From positions 1 to 64,000 of the forward strand of contig CAKOXV010000001.1 in assembly GCA_934130355.1 (NCBI GenBank): 64,000 nucleotides of DNA. Reading direction: 5' to 3'. The notes beneath the pieces were generated by a model. That model was given only the letters and a program-made list of their open reading frames with translations. It made no database searches and had not been told where the DNA came from. The first letter of the stretch is position 1, and each line of letters starts with the position of its first letter. Made by a program: the position numbers and the translations under genes. Of the stretch, positions 1 to 9,562 are shown piece after piece. The DNA is from an uncultured Clostridia bacterium. Lineage in GTDB: Bacteria > Bacillota > Clostridia > TANB77 > CAG-508.

Positions 1-315
1 TCCCAGCGTTTATCATTTTCATTCCAACGTTTCTCGTTTTCTTCCCAACGCTTCTCATTTTGCTCCCAGCGTTTATCATTTTCATTCCAACGTTTCTCGT
101 TTTCTTCCCAACGTTTCTCATTTTGTTCCCAACGTTTGTCATTTTCATTCCAACGCTTCTCGTTTTCTTCCCAACGCTTCTCATTTTGCTCCCAGCGTTT
201 GTCATTTTCATTCCAACGCTTCTCGTTTTCTTCCCAACGTTTCTCATTCTGTTCCCAGCGTTTATCGTTTTCTTCCCAACGTTTCTCATTCTGTTCCCAA
301 CATTTATCATTTTGA
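1..315. repeat. 21-bp / 63-bp tandem coding repeat
   Basis: Direct repeats of 21 bp, arranged as 63-bp higher-order units, encode the KRWEENE heptads of the overlapping minus-strand gene. Units differ mainly by synonymous changes and by Q/E and N/D swaps. The array continues past the window start. Confidence 0.85.
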
Positions 316-410
316 TCCCAACGCCTATTCATTTCATTTTTAAATTCTCGTAAATCATCTCTTACGTCATTAATTGCTCTTAGAATTTGTGAAAATTCCT
401 CATTATTCAT
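1..410 (-). CDS. KRWEENE heptapeptide-repeat protein (3' end outside window)
   Basis: The frame is open from an ATG at 410 to the window edge, so the C-terminus is missing. An AGGAGG ribosome site lies 8-13 bases upstream of the ATG. After about 33 non-repetitive residues (MNNEEFSQILRAINDV...) the protein becomes a run of 7-residue units of the type KRW-E-Q/E-N-E, one Trp per heptad, about 15 units visible. Three slightly different heptads (KRWEQNE, KRWEENE, KRWNEND) alternate to give a 21-residue higher-order unit. The composition is highly charged with no signal peptide or membrane segment, which suggests a long helical or coiled-coil rod. I do not recognise a function. The hydrophobic plus-strand frame over the same bases is an antisense shadow. 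Confidence 0.8.
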   Translation of the reverse strand, partial: MNNEEFSQILRAINDVRDDLREFKNEMNRRWDQNDKCWEQNEKRWEENDKRWEQNEKRWEENEKRWNENDKRWEQNEKRWEENEKRWNENDKRWEQNEKRWEENEKRWNENDKRWEQNEKRWEENEKRWNENDKRW

Positions 411-619
411 AACTATACCTCCTTCATGTTCGTGCTTATGGTTGTTTTAATTTGAGATTTTTGGGTTTTAAATTTTTTTGACTACCAAATTTAGAATTAA
501 ACTTTTATAATAAAAAATTTGAATAAATAATTAGAAATTAATTTCTGTTCACATTATACTATTGTCCAAAATACTTGTCAAGAAAAATCGTTTGACAAAT
601 TTCGACAATGATTAAACAC

Positions 620-646
620 AAAAAAACCGGATAAATTTCCGGTTTC
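620..646 (-). terminator. Intrinsic terminator of xerD
   Basis: On the minus strand, AAACCGGAAATTTATCCGGTT folds into a GC-containing hairpin followed by a T-run. It lies directly after the xerD stop codon. Confidence 0.85.
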
Positions 647-650
647 TTAA

Positions 651-1532
651 CTAAGCTCTTGGATGAGCCTTTTTATATACGTTTTTCAATGTTTCATCTT
701 GAAATTGCATATAAATTTGTGTTGATAATATATCTGAATGTCCAAGCATTGTTTGAATTGACTTTAAATCTGCTCCATTTTGTAATAAATGTGTTGCAAA
801 AGAATGTCTTAACACATGTGGTGTTATATCTTTTTCTATATGTGCTTGTTCTTTATAATATTTAATAATCTTCCAAAATCCCTGTCTTGTTAAACGTTGA
901 CCATTTACATTTACAAATAAAGCTTTTTCGTTTTCATCTTTTATCATTGTTGGTCTTGCATTTTTTATGTATTCCTTTAAAGCTTTTAATGACATGTTTC
1001 CAATAGGAATTGTTCTTTCTTTTTTATTATTTTTACATGTAACATATCCTGTTTCTAAATTTACATCTTCCAAGTTTAGTGAAATTATTTCTGTTACTCT
1101 CATTCCTGTGGCATAAGCAAACTCAAGCATTGCTTTGTCTCTTGTTCCTTTTAAGTCAACATTTTTAGGTTGTTCTAATAACAGTGCAACTTCATTTGAA
1201 GTTAATACACTTGGTACTCTTTTTTCAATTTTAGGTGATTGAATTCCTTCTGTCGGATCTTTCTCTACAGTTCTACTTTTTGCTTCATATTGATAAAATG
1301 ATCTGATTGATGCTAATCCTCTTGATATTGTTGATGGTTTCTTTCCTATTTCTTGCATATAGCTTATGTATTTTTTTATTTCTTCTTCTGTGATTTTGCT
1401 ATAATCTTCTCCGTTTTCTTGAATGTATCTTTCAAATTGTTTTAAATCTCTTTTATAAGATTGAAGTGTATTTGTTGATACCTTCTTTTCGTTCTCTAAA
1501 AATTCAAAAAATAAGTTTAATTGTTTTTCCAT
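651..1532 (-). CDS. xerD: Tyrosine recombinase XerD
   Basis: Site-specific recombinase of the Xer type, which resolves chromosome dimers at dif during segregation. An N-terminal SAM-like core-binding domain (about residues 1-90) precedes the catalytic domain. The catalytic set is visible: Arg in ATGMRVTE (about 145), Lys in KNNKKER (about 170), HVLRHSFATH (H and R, about 238/241), His in LGHSD (about 264) and the nucleophile Tyr in TQIYMQ (about 273). The ending HPRA and the RQGFWK motif are typical of Firmicute XerD. Start: an in-frame GTG at 1544 gives four more residues, but GGGGG lies at proper distance from the ATG at 1532, so I use that. The length of about 293 residues is normal. Confidence 0.9.
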   Translation of the reverse strand: MEKQLNLFFEFLENEKKVSTNTLQSYKRDLKQFERYIQENGEDYSKITEEEIKKYISYMQEIGKKPSTISRGLASIRSFYQYEAKSRTVEKDPTEGIQSPKIEKRVPSVLTSNEVALLLEQPKNVDLKGTRDKAMLEFAYATGMRVTEIISLNLEDVNLETGYVTCKNNKKERTIPIGNMSLKALKEYIKNARPTMIKDENEKALFVNVNGQRLTRQGFWKIIKYYKEQAHIEKDITPHVLRHSFATHLLQNGADLKSIQTMLGHSDILSTQIYMQFQDETLKNVYKKAHPRA

Positions 1533-1646
1533 TTCTTCCCCCACCTATGTTTATTCATATTGTCTTGTAACAATTATTTACATAACTGATTACCTCTTTT
1601 GTTATATCAAATTTTGAGTAAAAAGTAAATAGCTTTTTACGTTTTT

Positions 1647-2276
1647 TTAAAAATATTTAATTAAATTTACGAGTATTCTATATGACACTTCAACTTTTAA
1701 TATTGAAGCTAATATTAGTATAAATAAACTAATTAATGATATTATACTATGTTTCATTATTGAAACTTTTATGTTTTCTTTTCTTCTATCTTTTATAATT
1801 GATTTGTATAATTTTATACTACTTACACCAAGAATCATTAATACAGGTATAAATATTATGTTTTGTAAAAACATAGTTATAAAAATAAATATAATTGCTT
1901 TCACTCTTCCAAGTGTAACAACACATGAAGCTATAGTATATCCTAAACAAAAACCTCTAAATAAAATTATTCCTAGTGCAATTGGTATTCCTATAATTGT
2001 TGTTCCAGCAAACCATAAAATTAAAACCAAAATAATATTGTTTTTAACATCATATTGTAGCTCACTTAAAAAATTTGGAGTTTGAAGATTTTTGGTTTCA
2101 TCAATATAAGTGTTAACATACTTTTCAATTTCTGTCTTGTCCTCTGTTTGATTTATAAACATTACTCCAAAAAATACTCCAACTGTAAAAATAATAGCAA
2201 CAACAAAATAAGCTTTTGCATTATTTATAATGTCATCTTTAATAATTGAAAAAATTTCACTTTTTCTCTTTCGCAT
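1647..2276 (-). CDS. spoIIM: Stage II sporulation protein M
   Basis: Integral membrane protein of the forespore engulfment complex (SpoIID-SpoIIM-SpoIIP in known spore formers). About 209 residues. A basic N-terminus is followed by a membrane helix (AYFVVAIIFTVGVFFGVMF), an extracytoplasmic stretch with TEIEKYVNTYID, and several further helices including a Gly-rich segment with GTTIIGIPIALGIILFRG, matching SpoIIM. The ATG at 2276 is preferred over the one at 2282 because AGGGAG overlaps the first ATG. It lies upstream of xerD in the same direction, with a gap of about 100 bp. Confidence 0.88.
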   Translation of the reverse strand: MRKRKSEIFSIIKDDIINNAKAYFVVAIIFTVGVFFGVMFINQTEDKTEIEKYVNTYIDETKNLQTPNFLSELQYDVKNNIILVLILWFAGTTIIGIPIALGIILFRGFCLGYTIASCVVTLGRVKAIIFIFITMFLQNIIFIPVLMILGVSSIKLYKSIIKDRRKENIKVSIMKHSIISLISLFILILASILKVEVSYRILVNLIKYF

Positions 2277-2339
2277 AGACATCTCCCTATTAAAAATCTA
2301 TTTCTACATAATGTCTATGCAATAAAGAAAGTTTTAGAA

Positions 2340-3533
2340 CTATGTTCCACTTACTTTGCCATAGTTTCCTCCACCACCGGCTTCAACTTTTATTTTACCA
2401 TCTCTAGCATTTACTATATTTTTTGCAATTTTTTCTCCAACAACAGCTTCTATATCATTTTCTGATAACTTATGTAAAATATTCATTTCTGTTTCAAAAG
2501 TATTTAACAATTTTTCAATTGTTTTTCCTCCAACACCTGGTATAAATGTTAATGGAATTTGATAAATATATGGTGGCCTATTTGCTGGACTTTGTGTTGT
2601 TTCTTTATCTTTTATTAGCTCAATTCTATCAAAAACTCCAAATGTAACTTGGTCACTTCCACATTTAGGGCAAACTTTAACAGGTTCTCTTGTATCAATA
2701 GTACTATTACAATTGTCACAATAAGTTCTGTGATATTTTCCTAATTTAGGGTCTAGTCCATAATTTGCCAATACTTTTCTTCCATCTTCATTTTTTAATG
2801 CTTTTACTACTTCTTTGAAACTTATATCTTCAACTTGTAATTTATTATATTCTCTTGCAATTTTAGGTAATGAATGTGCATCAGAATTAGTAACAAATGT
2901 CTTATCTTCTAATTCTGAAATCATATCTGCAAGAAATGTATCAGAACTCAATCCTAATTCAATCGCAAAAATCTTATCATATTTTTCCTTGAAAACATCT
3001 TTTAATCTATCTGTACAATTTCCATAATAACTCTTAAATGGTGTAAATACATGTGCTGGTATTAATATTCCATTATATTTTTCTACTATATCTATCAATT
3101 CATATCCTGAAATATCAGACCTTTGAGTACTCAATGTTATATTTTTAATATGTGTACTCATTTCTTTTGAAAAACCTTTTATATCTTCTAAGTGCGGGAA
3201 AAAGCACACATTATGTGCACTTCCACACTTTCCATTTCTACCAACTTCAGAAGTTTCTACTTCACTTCCTAATAATATACAAACTTTATCTTTGTAAATT
3301 ATTCCTCCATCTTCAAGTTGATACGCATCTCCTGTACGTAAAAAATTTTCTATGTCTTCTATGACATAAGGAGAAGCACAATCTATTATTCCTACTATAT
3401 TTATTCCTTTTCTTTCTGCACATTCTTTTGCTATATTAGCAAAATTTAAACTTCTTGCTGCTGTTATTTTTATTGGTTTGCCTGATTCACTTCTACCTAT
3501 ATGAACATGCAAATCCGCAAAAACTTCGTACAT
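2340..3533 (-). CDS. Endonuclease Q-like PHP-domain protein
   Basis: Matches the EndoQ-like PHP family (known in archaea and some bacteria; EndoQ cleaves DNA 5' of deaminated bases). The N-terminal PHP metal site shows as ADLHVHIG, then GIIDCASP, GSEVET, PAHVF and the late NSDAHS. A zinc ribbon follows near residue 275 (CDNC and CPKCGSD). The C-terminus has a helix-hairpin-helix-like stretch (IPGVGGKTIEKLL). The length of 397 is normal for the family. A good AAGGAGG precedes the ATG. It is spaced 31 bp after the unknown gene at 3565-4323 and probably co-transcribed with it. The biochemical activity is inferred from the family. Confidence 0.82.
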   Translation of the reverse strand: MYEVFADLHVHIGRSESGKPIKITAARSLNFANIAKECAERKGINIVGIIDCASPYVIEDIENFLRTGDAYQLEDGGIIYKDKVCILLGSEVETSEVGRNGKCGSAHNVCFFPHLEDIKGFSKEMSTHIKNITLSTQRSDISGYELIDIVEKYNGILIPAHVFTPFKSYYGNCTDRLKDVFKEKYDKIFAIELGLSSDTFLADMISELEDKTFVTNSDAHSLPKIAREYNKLQVEDISFKEVVKALKNEDGRKVLANYGLDPKLGKYHRTYCDNCNSTIDTREPVKVCPKCGSDQVTFGVFDRIELIKDKETTQSPANRPPYIYQIPLTFIPGVGGKTIEKLLNTFETEMNILHKLSENDIEAVVGEKIAKNIVNARDGKIKVEAGGGGNYGKVSGT

Positions 3534-3564
3534 TTTAGCCTCCTTTTACTATAAAATAAAGTTA

Positions 3565-4323
3565 TTATTTTACACGTTTTAGTATTTTTTCTTCGCTTTC
3601 CGCAGTAAATAATGCTCTACCACTTTGATTTTTATTCTCTATTTTTATTCCTTCCAATTCTGCTATTTTCTTATCTACACTAGGAGAATAATCAGAAGCA
3701 AGCTTTTTAGCAAATTCAGTAACAGTTTTTGAATCTCTTATTAATTTTTGTAATCTAGCAAATACTGTTGTATTTACAATACCATGTATTTCAATTTTCT
3801 CCATTGCATTTACAAAATCTCTAAAAACTTCAACATATCTATTATATTCTTCTTTAAGATTTCTATATTCAATTAATACCATAGCTTCATCAGGATTTAA
3901 TCCAACTCTCTCTGGTCTATCCATAAGCATACCGCCAAAGTTATCAATCAGCTCAAGTATATCACTTTCAGGCTCTCTCGTTTTTATTCCACTATATCTG
4001 TTTACACCTTCACAAATTTTGCAAAAGCGCTCATCAAATCCTAATTTTGATAAATATTCTGCTCCTTCTTTTGCATAAGTCTTTAATTTTCCAATCTTTT
4101 GAGCATCATCCACTTTTTTGCAGTTGCACAAAAGACAAGCAGTTAGAACTATATTACTATCTACATCTAATTTTGTATATTCCAAGAATATTCTTGCTAT
4201 TTCTGTTTTAAATACAATTGATTTATCAAAGTTTATTCCTAATTTAGGTGATAAGAAATATATTATTTCAATTTTTGACATTAAATCATCTTCATTTAAA
4301 ATATATTTAGCAAATTCTTCCAT
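3565..4323 (-). CDS. Hypothetical protein, possible degenerate HD-like helical protein
   Basis: A 252-residue soluble, mostly alpha-helical protein with no signal peptide or membrane helix. I do not recognise a family with certainty. The N-terminal half (IARIFLEYTKLDVDSNIVLTA, then a Cys-rich LLCNCKK, then AKEGAEYLSKLGF) has the rhythm of an HD-domain phosphohydrolase, but the paired HD residues are absent. The second half (NPDEAMVLIEYRN...) is unassigned. It sits 24 bp downstream of ftsH and 31 bp upstream of the EndoQ-like gene, in an apparent operon. Confidence 0.6.
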   Translation of the reverse strand: MEEFAKYILNEDDLMSKIEIIYFLSPKLGINFDKSIVFKTEIARIFLEYTKLDVDSNIVLTACLLCNCKKVDDAQKIGKLKTYAKEGAEYLSKLGFDERFCKICEGVNRYSGIKTREPESDILELIDNFGGMLMDRPERVGLNPDEAMVLIEYRNLKEEYNRYVEVFRDFVNAMEKIEIHGIVNTTVFARLQKLIRDSKTVTEFAKKLASDYSPSVDKKIAELEGIKIENKNQSGRALFTAESEEKILKRVK

Positions 4324-4347
4324 ATTAAACCTCTTTCTATTTTTACT

Positions 4348-6159
4348 TTAGTTAAAAAATTTATTAAAATCTTCTCCACTGATTTTTTCTTTTCTCATTA
4401 GTTCTGTTGCGATTGCATGAAGTATTTCTACATTTTGTTTTAATATTTCTTGTGCATTTCTATAAGCTGTATCTATTAATTTTTTTACTTCTTTTCCTAT
4501 TGCATCTTGTATGTCTTCTCCAAACATTTGGTACTCAACCTGGCCATCATCACCTTTTAAAGATATAGGTCCTATAATGTCACTCATTCCATATATTGTA
4601 ACCATATCTCTTGCAATTTGTGTTGCAACTTCTATATCATTACTTGCTCCTGTTGAAATATCATTCAAAATTAATTTTTCTGCAGCTCTTCCACCTAATA
4701 AAGCAATAAGTTTTTCTTCCATTTCTGTTTTAGATATATAGTATTTATCTTCATTAGATTTATACATTGTATATCCTCCAGCCATTCCTCTTGGAATTAT
4801 TGAAACTTCTTTTACAGCTGTTTGTGTTGGTAAGAACTGACTTACTATAGCATGTCCTGCTTCATGATATGCTGTTAATTTTTTATCTTTTTCTGAAATC
4901 TTTCTACTTGTTTTCTCTAGTCCTACAGTTACTTTTTTTACAGCTGCATCTAAATCATCATTTGTTATTGCTTCATGTTCTCTTTTTGTTGCAATAATAG
5001 CTGCTTCATTTAATATATTAGCAAGTTCTGCACCTGTAAATCCTGCTGTGTCTTCAGCAATATCATATAATGAAACTTCATCGGCTAATTTTTTATCCTT
5101 AGCATGAATTTTTAATATTGCTTCTCTTCCCGCTAAATCTGGTGCTGGAATTGTTATTTGTCTATCAAATCTACCTGGTCTCAAAAGTGCTTTGTCTAGC
5201 ATTTCAGGCCTGTTTGTTGCCGCTAATACTATTATTGTCTCTTCTGTTGAAAACCCATCCATTTCGACTAATAATTGGTTTAATGTTTGATTGTTTTCAG
5301 TTTCTCCACCACTATTACTTGTTCTTCTTGAACCTATTGCATCTATTTCATCTATAAATACTATACAAGGAGATAATTTTCTCGCTTTATCAAATAATTT
5401 TCTAACTCTTGATGCTCCTAATCCTGCGAACATTTCTATAAATTCAGAACCACTCATTGAAATAAATGGTACATCCGCTTCTCCAGCTATTGCTTTTGCA
5501 ATCAATGTTTTTCCTGTTCCCGGTTTTCCATACAAAAGAACACCTTTAGGTATCTTAGCCCCCATTTCTGCAAATCTTTTTGGATTTTTCAAAAATTCTA
5601 CGATTTCTTTTAACTCTTCTTTTTCCTCATCTAGTCCTGCAATATCATCAAAAGTTACTTTAGTTTTTCTTTCTGTATCATCATATACTTCGCCTTTATC
5701 TCCAAGTCCTTGCATTTTAAATATCATAATAAATAGTGCAACCATAATAATTGTTGGCAATATTGACATTATATAAGATGGTATTTGTGATATTATACTT
5801 CTTTGTTTTTGCTCTAATTCTATTTGTTTCTCTTCCAATTTAGGTTGTATTGTTTCAATAAATACTTGTGTATTTGGAATAATTGCTGTTTTTTCTTTTT
5901 CAACATCTTTTAATTTTACTTTTAATGTTGTACTTCCTACAGTCATTTTAATTTTTTCAATTGTTCCATTATTAATTTCAGATAGCAATTCTGTATATGT
6001 TAATACATTTTCTTCTGAATTATTATCTTTTTGAGTTTTATATATAAAATATATTCCAACTGCTGCAATAACTACTATTAGTAATATTAAAATTATATTT
6101 ATAAATAACTCTTTTTTATTTTTATTCTTGTTTTTATCATTATTTTTATCCTTGTCCAT
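4348..6159 (-). CDS. ftsH: ATP-dependent zinc metalloprotease FtsH
   Basis: Membrane-anchored AAA+ protease that degrades misfolded membrane proteins and regulators. Two membrane helices (about residues 15-38 and 105-130) flank an extracytoplasmic domain. The AAA domain shows Walker A GKPGTGKTLIAKAIAG, Walker B IVFIDEIDAIG and the SRH segment (ATNRPEMLDKALLRPGRFDRQ is its core region). The zinc site HEAGH lies at about residue 430. The length of about 603 is normal. The ATG at 6159 is chosen because AAGGAG is only one base from the ATG at 6165. The N-terminus is unusually Lys/Asn/Asp-rich. Confidence 0.95.
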   Translation of the reverse strand: MDKDKNNDKNKNKNKKELFINIILILLIVVIAAVGIYFIYKTQKDNNSEENVLTYTELLSEINNGTIEKIKMTVGSTTLKVKLKDVEKEKTAIIPNTQVFIETIQPKLEEKQIELEQKQRSIISQIPSYIMSILPTIIMVALFIMIFKMQGLGDKGEVYDDTERKTKVTFDDIAGLDEEKEELKEIVEFLKNPKRFAEMGAKIPKGVLLYGKPGTGKTLIAKAIAGEADVPFISMSGSEFIEMFAGLGASRVRKLFDKARKLSPCIVFIDEIDAIGSRRTSNSGGETENNQTLNQLLVEMDGFSTEETIIVLAATNRPEMLDKALLRPGRFDRQITIPAPDLAGREAILKIHAKDKKLADEVSLYDIAEDTAGFTGAELANILNEAAIIATKREHEAITNDDLDAAVKKVTVGLEKTSRKISEKDKKLTAYHEAGHAIVSQFLPTQTAVKEVSIIPRGMAGGYTMYKSNEDKYYISKTEMEEKLIALLGGRAAEKLILNDISTGASNDIEVATQIARDMVTIYGMSDIIGPISLKGDDGQVEYQMFGEDIQDAIGKEVKKLIDTAYRNAQEILKQNVEILHAIATELMRKEKISGEDFNKFFN

Positions 6160-6182
6160 GTTCATACTCCTTCTTTTTCTTA

Positions 6183-7220
6183 TTAAGCTTCTGACCCTTG
6201 TGTACCTTCACTTTTGTCATCATCTTTTTCTTCCTTATCTTCGCCCTCATTATCTTCTTTATCTTCTTTTTTCTCTTCTGCTTTAATTTCTTCTCTCACT
6301 TTTATTTGTTCTTGTTGTATTTTTTCAACTTCTTGCATTTTCTTAATTAAATCATCTTTTAAAATGAAAATTACTGCGGCTAGATATATATATGCGATTG
6401 CAATATATGCAACTTGGAAATATGTTATTGTAAAACTTGTAAAATAATTTATAATTATATATATAATGTTTAGAAATGTTGATAATGTTAATGAATATAC
6501 TGCCATATTATATATAGCAACAAATTTAATTTTTAATCTTGCTATTGACATTGTCACCCATCCTAATATAGCTACTTCTAATGCATTTAACATCATTGAG
6601 AATATGTTGATTATTAACCATTGTGCAAATATTGCTATCCCATATCTAGCAAAAAACGAAGACATTTTTTGACCTGTTAGATATTGTACAAGCTCTGTTT
6701 TATCAAATTTTTGAATATTTTCTCCTGTGTAATTTGCTATAAAATCACTATAAGAAAATGTTTGTTTTAAAAGATTTTCACTTGCACCTTGACTATTTAA
6801 TATTATTTGCTCATCAAAGAAATACACAGTTATTCCTTCTATTTCGTTTTCTTTTTGTACTTGTTCTTTTTCTTCTTCTGTTTTAGCTGATGGTGCTATA
6901 ACAATTTTATCTATTGCAACATTTTCAACATTAGATATAATTATATTTTCTTCTGTATTCATAGATATTTTTCCTTCTTCATAAGAAAATTCCGGAATAT
7001 TATCTTGTATATATTTAGCCAATTCATTTACTACTGTTTTTAATTGTAAAATTGAACCAATTGTTATAAATATAGTTACTATTGCTGTCAACATTACTAA
7101 GTAACCCATTGCTCTTTTAAATCCTTCTACAGCCATTGCTGGATATTGTTCAAATTTAGTTATTGAATACCAGATTTTCTTAAAAAAATTGATTTTTACT
7201 GTTTCTTCTTTTTTGCTCAT
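6183..7220 (-). CDS. DUF1189-like multi-pass membrane protein
   Basis: About 345 residues. The N-terminal KIWYSITKFEQYPAMAVEGF followed by a membrane helix, an extracytoplasmic domain, then three or four C-terminal helices matches the DUF1189 family (B. subtilis YvdJ-like), whose role is not established. The tail is a low-complexity Glu/Lys/Asp stretch. The frame is open up to 7274, but AAGGAAAT sits correctly before the ATG at 7220. It lies between alr and ftsH on the same strand. Confidence 0.65.
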   Translation of the reverse strand: MSKKEETVKINFFKKIWYSITKFEQYPAMAVEGFKRAMGYLVMLTAIVTIFITIGSILQLKTVVNELAKYIQDNIPEFSYEEGKISMNTEENIIISNVENVAIDKIVIAPSAKTEEEKEQVQKENEIEGITVYFFDEQIILNSQGASENLLKQTFSYSDFIANYTGENIQKFDKTELVQYLTGQKMSSFFARYGIAIFAQWLIINIFSMMLNALEVAILGWVTMSIARLKIKFVAIYNMAVYSLTLSTFLNIIYIIINYFTSFTITYFQVAYIAIAYIYLAAVIFILKDDLIKKMQEVEKIQQEQIKVREEIKAEEKKEDKEDNEGEDKEEKDDDKSEGTQGSEA

Positions 7221-7273
7221 TTTGATTTCCTTTTCTAAAAAATATTTAGGTTTTATGGTTAACCTATAAACCA

Positions 7274-8380
7274 TTATTCATAAATTCTTTTTATTTCACT
7301 GTCAACAAGCATTGGGCTCACTTCAAATCTCGCTTCATCATTTATTTCAACATTTTTTTCTGTAATATCAACACTTGCATGAAACATTCCTAATCTTCCA
7401 AGTACTTTGCATTTTTCACCATTAATATTAACATATATTTGTTGCTTTTTGAAAGCATCTTTTATGTCTCTAACTATGTATCTTAATTTGTCTATTGGTC
7501 TAAACATATCTCTATCAACTTTTACATTAAATCCATCAGCATAACCTAATGGAATTATTGCTACTTTTGTTTCTTTTTTTGTTATATAAGAATTTGAATA
7601 TCCTATATTATATTCTGCTGGAAGTGTCTTGATTTCTGCTACATTTTCTTTTAGATATCCTACTTTTTTAAATCCCCATTTATTTGGAATAGCAAGTCTT
7701 CCAAGTAGTGCTGAACCAACTCTTACTGCATTTAAATGCATTTCAGGAAAACGCAATGTTGCCGATGAATTACATATATGTAAAAGTTTTGGTTCTATAC
7801 CATTTTCTTTGAATGCATCTACACACTTTAAAAATCTGTTATATTGCTCTCTTGTTTCTTTTCCATCACCATAAAATGCTATTGAAAAATGTGAAAACAT
7901 ACCTTCTACTTTTACATTTTTCAAGTTTTTAACTGCTTCAATCATTTCTTCTTTTTGATTATATATAAATCCATATCTTCCAAATCCAGTATCTATTTTT
8001 ATATGTGCTCTTGCTTTCTTATTTTGTGATTGTGCCACTTCATCTACTATTTCTGCAGCACCTTTAGATCCTATTGTTAAGATGATATCATTTTGTATTA
8101 ATTCTTCTATATCTTCCTTAATTTCTGTTGATGATAACATTAATATATCTTGTTTTATTCCGTTTTTTCTTAGTTTTACCGCTTCTTGTACAGTTGCCAC
8201 AGCAAAAATTTCTATTCCATTATCTGCTAAAAATTGTGCATATTCTACTAATCCCAATCCATATCCATTTCCTTTAACAACTGCAATTAATGTAACTTTT
8301 TGTTCATCACTATTTATAATTTCTTTTACTATTTTTAAATTATCTTTTATTCTTTGAGTTTCTACAACTAAAGCTTTCAT
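7274..8380 (-). CDS. alr: Alanine racemase
   Basis: PLP enzyme that interconverts L- and D-alanine for peptidoglycan. The PLP lysine is in AVVKGNGYGLG (about residue 35), and the barrel segment HIKIDTGFGRYGF and the C-terminal beta domain (IPLGYADGF, CKVLGRLGM) are present. The length of 368 is normal. AAGGAG precedes the ATG. The gene is 9 bp from the FemAB-like gene upstream, forming a wall-synthesis pair. Confidence 0.93.
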   Translation of the reverse strand: MKALVVETQRIKDNLKIVKEIINSDEQKVTLIAVVKGNGYGLGLVEYAQFLADNGIEIFAVATVQEAVKLRKNGIKQDILMLSSTEIKEDIEELIQNDIILTIGSKGAAEIVDEVAQSQNKKARAHIKIDTGFGRYGFIYNQKEEMIEAVKNLKNVKVEGMFSHFSIAFYGDGKETREQYNRFLKCVDAFKENGIEPKLLHICNSSATLRFPEMHLNAVRVGSALLGRLAIPNKWGFKKVGYLKENVAEIKTLPAEYNIGYSNSYITKKETKVAIIPLGYADGFNVKVDRDMFRPIDKLRYIVRDIKDAFKKQQIYVNINGEKCKVLGRLGMFHASVDITEKNVEINDEARFEVSPMLVDSEIKRIYE

Positions 8381-8389
8381 AATACTCCT

Positions 8390-9445
8390 TTATTTTTTGA
8401 ATTTTGTTTTTAACCCTCTTATATTTCTAAATAATTTCTCTGAAAATTTATATAATGAATAAGTTAAAGGTTTAAATGGAATATAAACCTCACCAATAAA
8501 TTCTGTAAATGTTGCACCAAATCCTTTTTTGAATCTATATAGTCCATATTGTGGATGACTTTCATCTACAACTCCTGAAACTCCTCTAAAGTCATATATG
8601 TCATCTTTTCTGGCAATTGCCATTTTTATCATTTCCCATTGTAGCAAATAATTTGGCATTAAATTTCTATGTTCATTACTGCTTGCCCCATATAAATACC
8701 AAGTTTTATTTCCATAAAAAATAGGTATTACTCCTGATATTGGCTTTCCATCATGATATGCCATTAATAATTTCATATGCTCTGGTGCCATTTCATCATA
8801 CATTTTTTCAAAATATGATAATGGTCTTATTATAAATCCATCTCTAGCACCTGTTTCAACCATTATTTTGTGAAACTCTTTCAAATCTTCTCTTGTACCT
8901 TCTCTTACTTCTACTCCTTTTTTTATTGCTAAACGTACATTATATCTAGTTTTTGAATGAAATCCTGCAAATATTTCATCCTCAGTTTTATCTTTTATAT
9001 CTAATCTAAAAACATATCTTGGTTGAATTTCTTCTCTAAAGTTTTTAGCATCATCTTTTATTTTGTATCCTAAATTTGTTACGATTTTTCTAAACTCTTC
9101 ATCACTACTTTCAATATCAGGTTCTGCTTTATATACTATAGCATTATATTTTTTAGCTAATTCTTTAATCCCATCTGTTAATTGTTTCACAACTTGTATA
9201 TCATGTATATCACAAGTTGGTCCTCTTGATGAATACATAATATTACCAAAAATAGGTATTTTTCTTATTAGCACACTTACTGCTCCTATAATTTTTCCGC
9301 TCTCATCTTCTGCTAATACTACTTCATTTTTCCAATTTGATTTTACTTTTGCCCATTCTGGTGATTGTTGAAAATTGCATCTAGTATGCTTTTCTAAAAA
9401 TTCTTTATATTCTTTTTGAGTCTTTTCATCTGTTACAAATTTCAT
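8390..9445 (-). CDS. FemAB/FemX-like peptidoglycan aminoacyltransferase
   Basis: A 351-residue soluble protein with two GNAT-like halves, matching the lipid II:glycine glycyltransferase (FemX/FemAB) family, which adds aminoacyl bridges to lipid II from charged tRNA. Diagnostic stretches are NFQQSPEWAKVK at the N-terminus, FHSKTRYNVRLAIKKGVEV in the middle and YDFRGVSG near the end. It is next to alr. The amino acid added cannot be read from sequence; the two tRNA-Gly genes elsewhere in the window do not decide it. Confidence 0.85.
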   Translation of the reverse strand: MKFVTDEKTQKEYKEFLEKHTRCNFQQSPEWAKVKSNWKNEVVLAEDESGKIIGAVSVLIRKIPIFGNIMYSSRGPTCDIHDIQVVKQLTDGIKELAKKYNAIVYKAEPDIESSDEEFRKIVTNLGYKIKDDAKNFREEIQPRYVFRLDIKDKTEDEIFAGFHSKTRYNVRLAIKKGVEVREGTREDLKEFHKIMVETGARDGFIIRPLSYFEKMYDEMAPEHMKLLMAYHDGKPISGVIPIFYGNKTWYLYGASSNEHRNLMPNYLLQWEMIKMAIARKDDIYDFRGVSGVVDESHPQYGLYRFKKGFGATFTEFIGEVYIPFKPLTYSLYKFSEKLFRNIRGLKTKFKK

Positions 9446-9562
9446 TTATTTTTACCCTCGTTTCTTAATCCTTATTATTATTTACTTTTTGCCTTAATTT
9501 TACACTAAATATATTATTTTTACAAGGCTTTTTGAAAAAATAGAAGTTGAAATTATTGTGAA

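Noticed and set aside
1..315. Possible CRISPR array from regular 63-bp spacing
   Set aside because: The repeats are contiguous without unique spacers and stay in one reading frame; they are coding repeats.
60..353. Plus-strand ORF of repeated FPTFLILFP units
   Set aside because: It is the antisense shadow of the minus-strand KRWEENE repeat gene, which has a ribosome site and a charged, sensible protein.
1619..1645. Inverted repeat GTAAAAAG / CTTTTTAC after spoIIM as a terminator
   Set aside because: The T-run is on the wrong side for the minus-strand gene and the stem is AT-only, so it was not listed.
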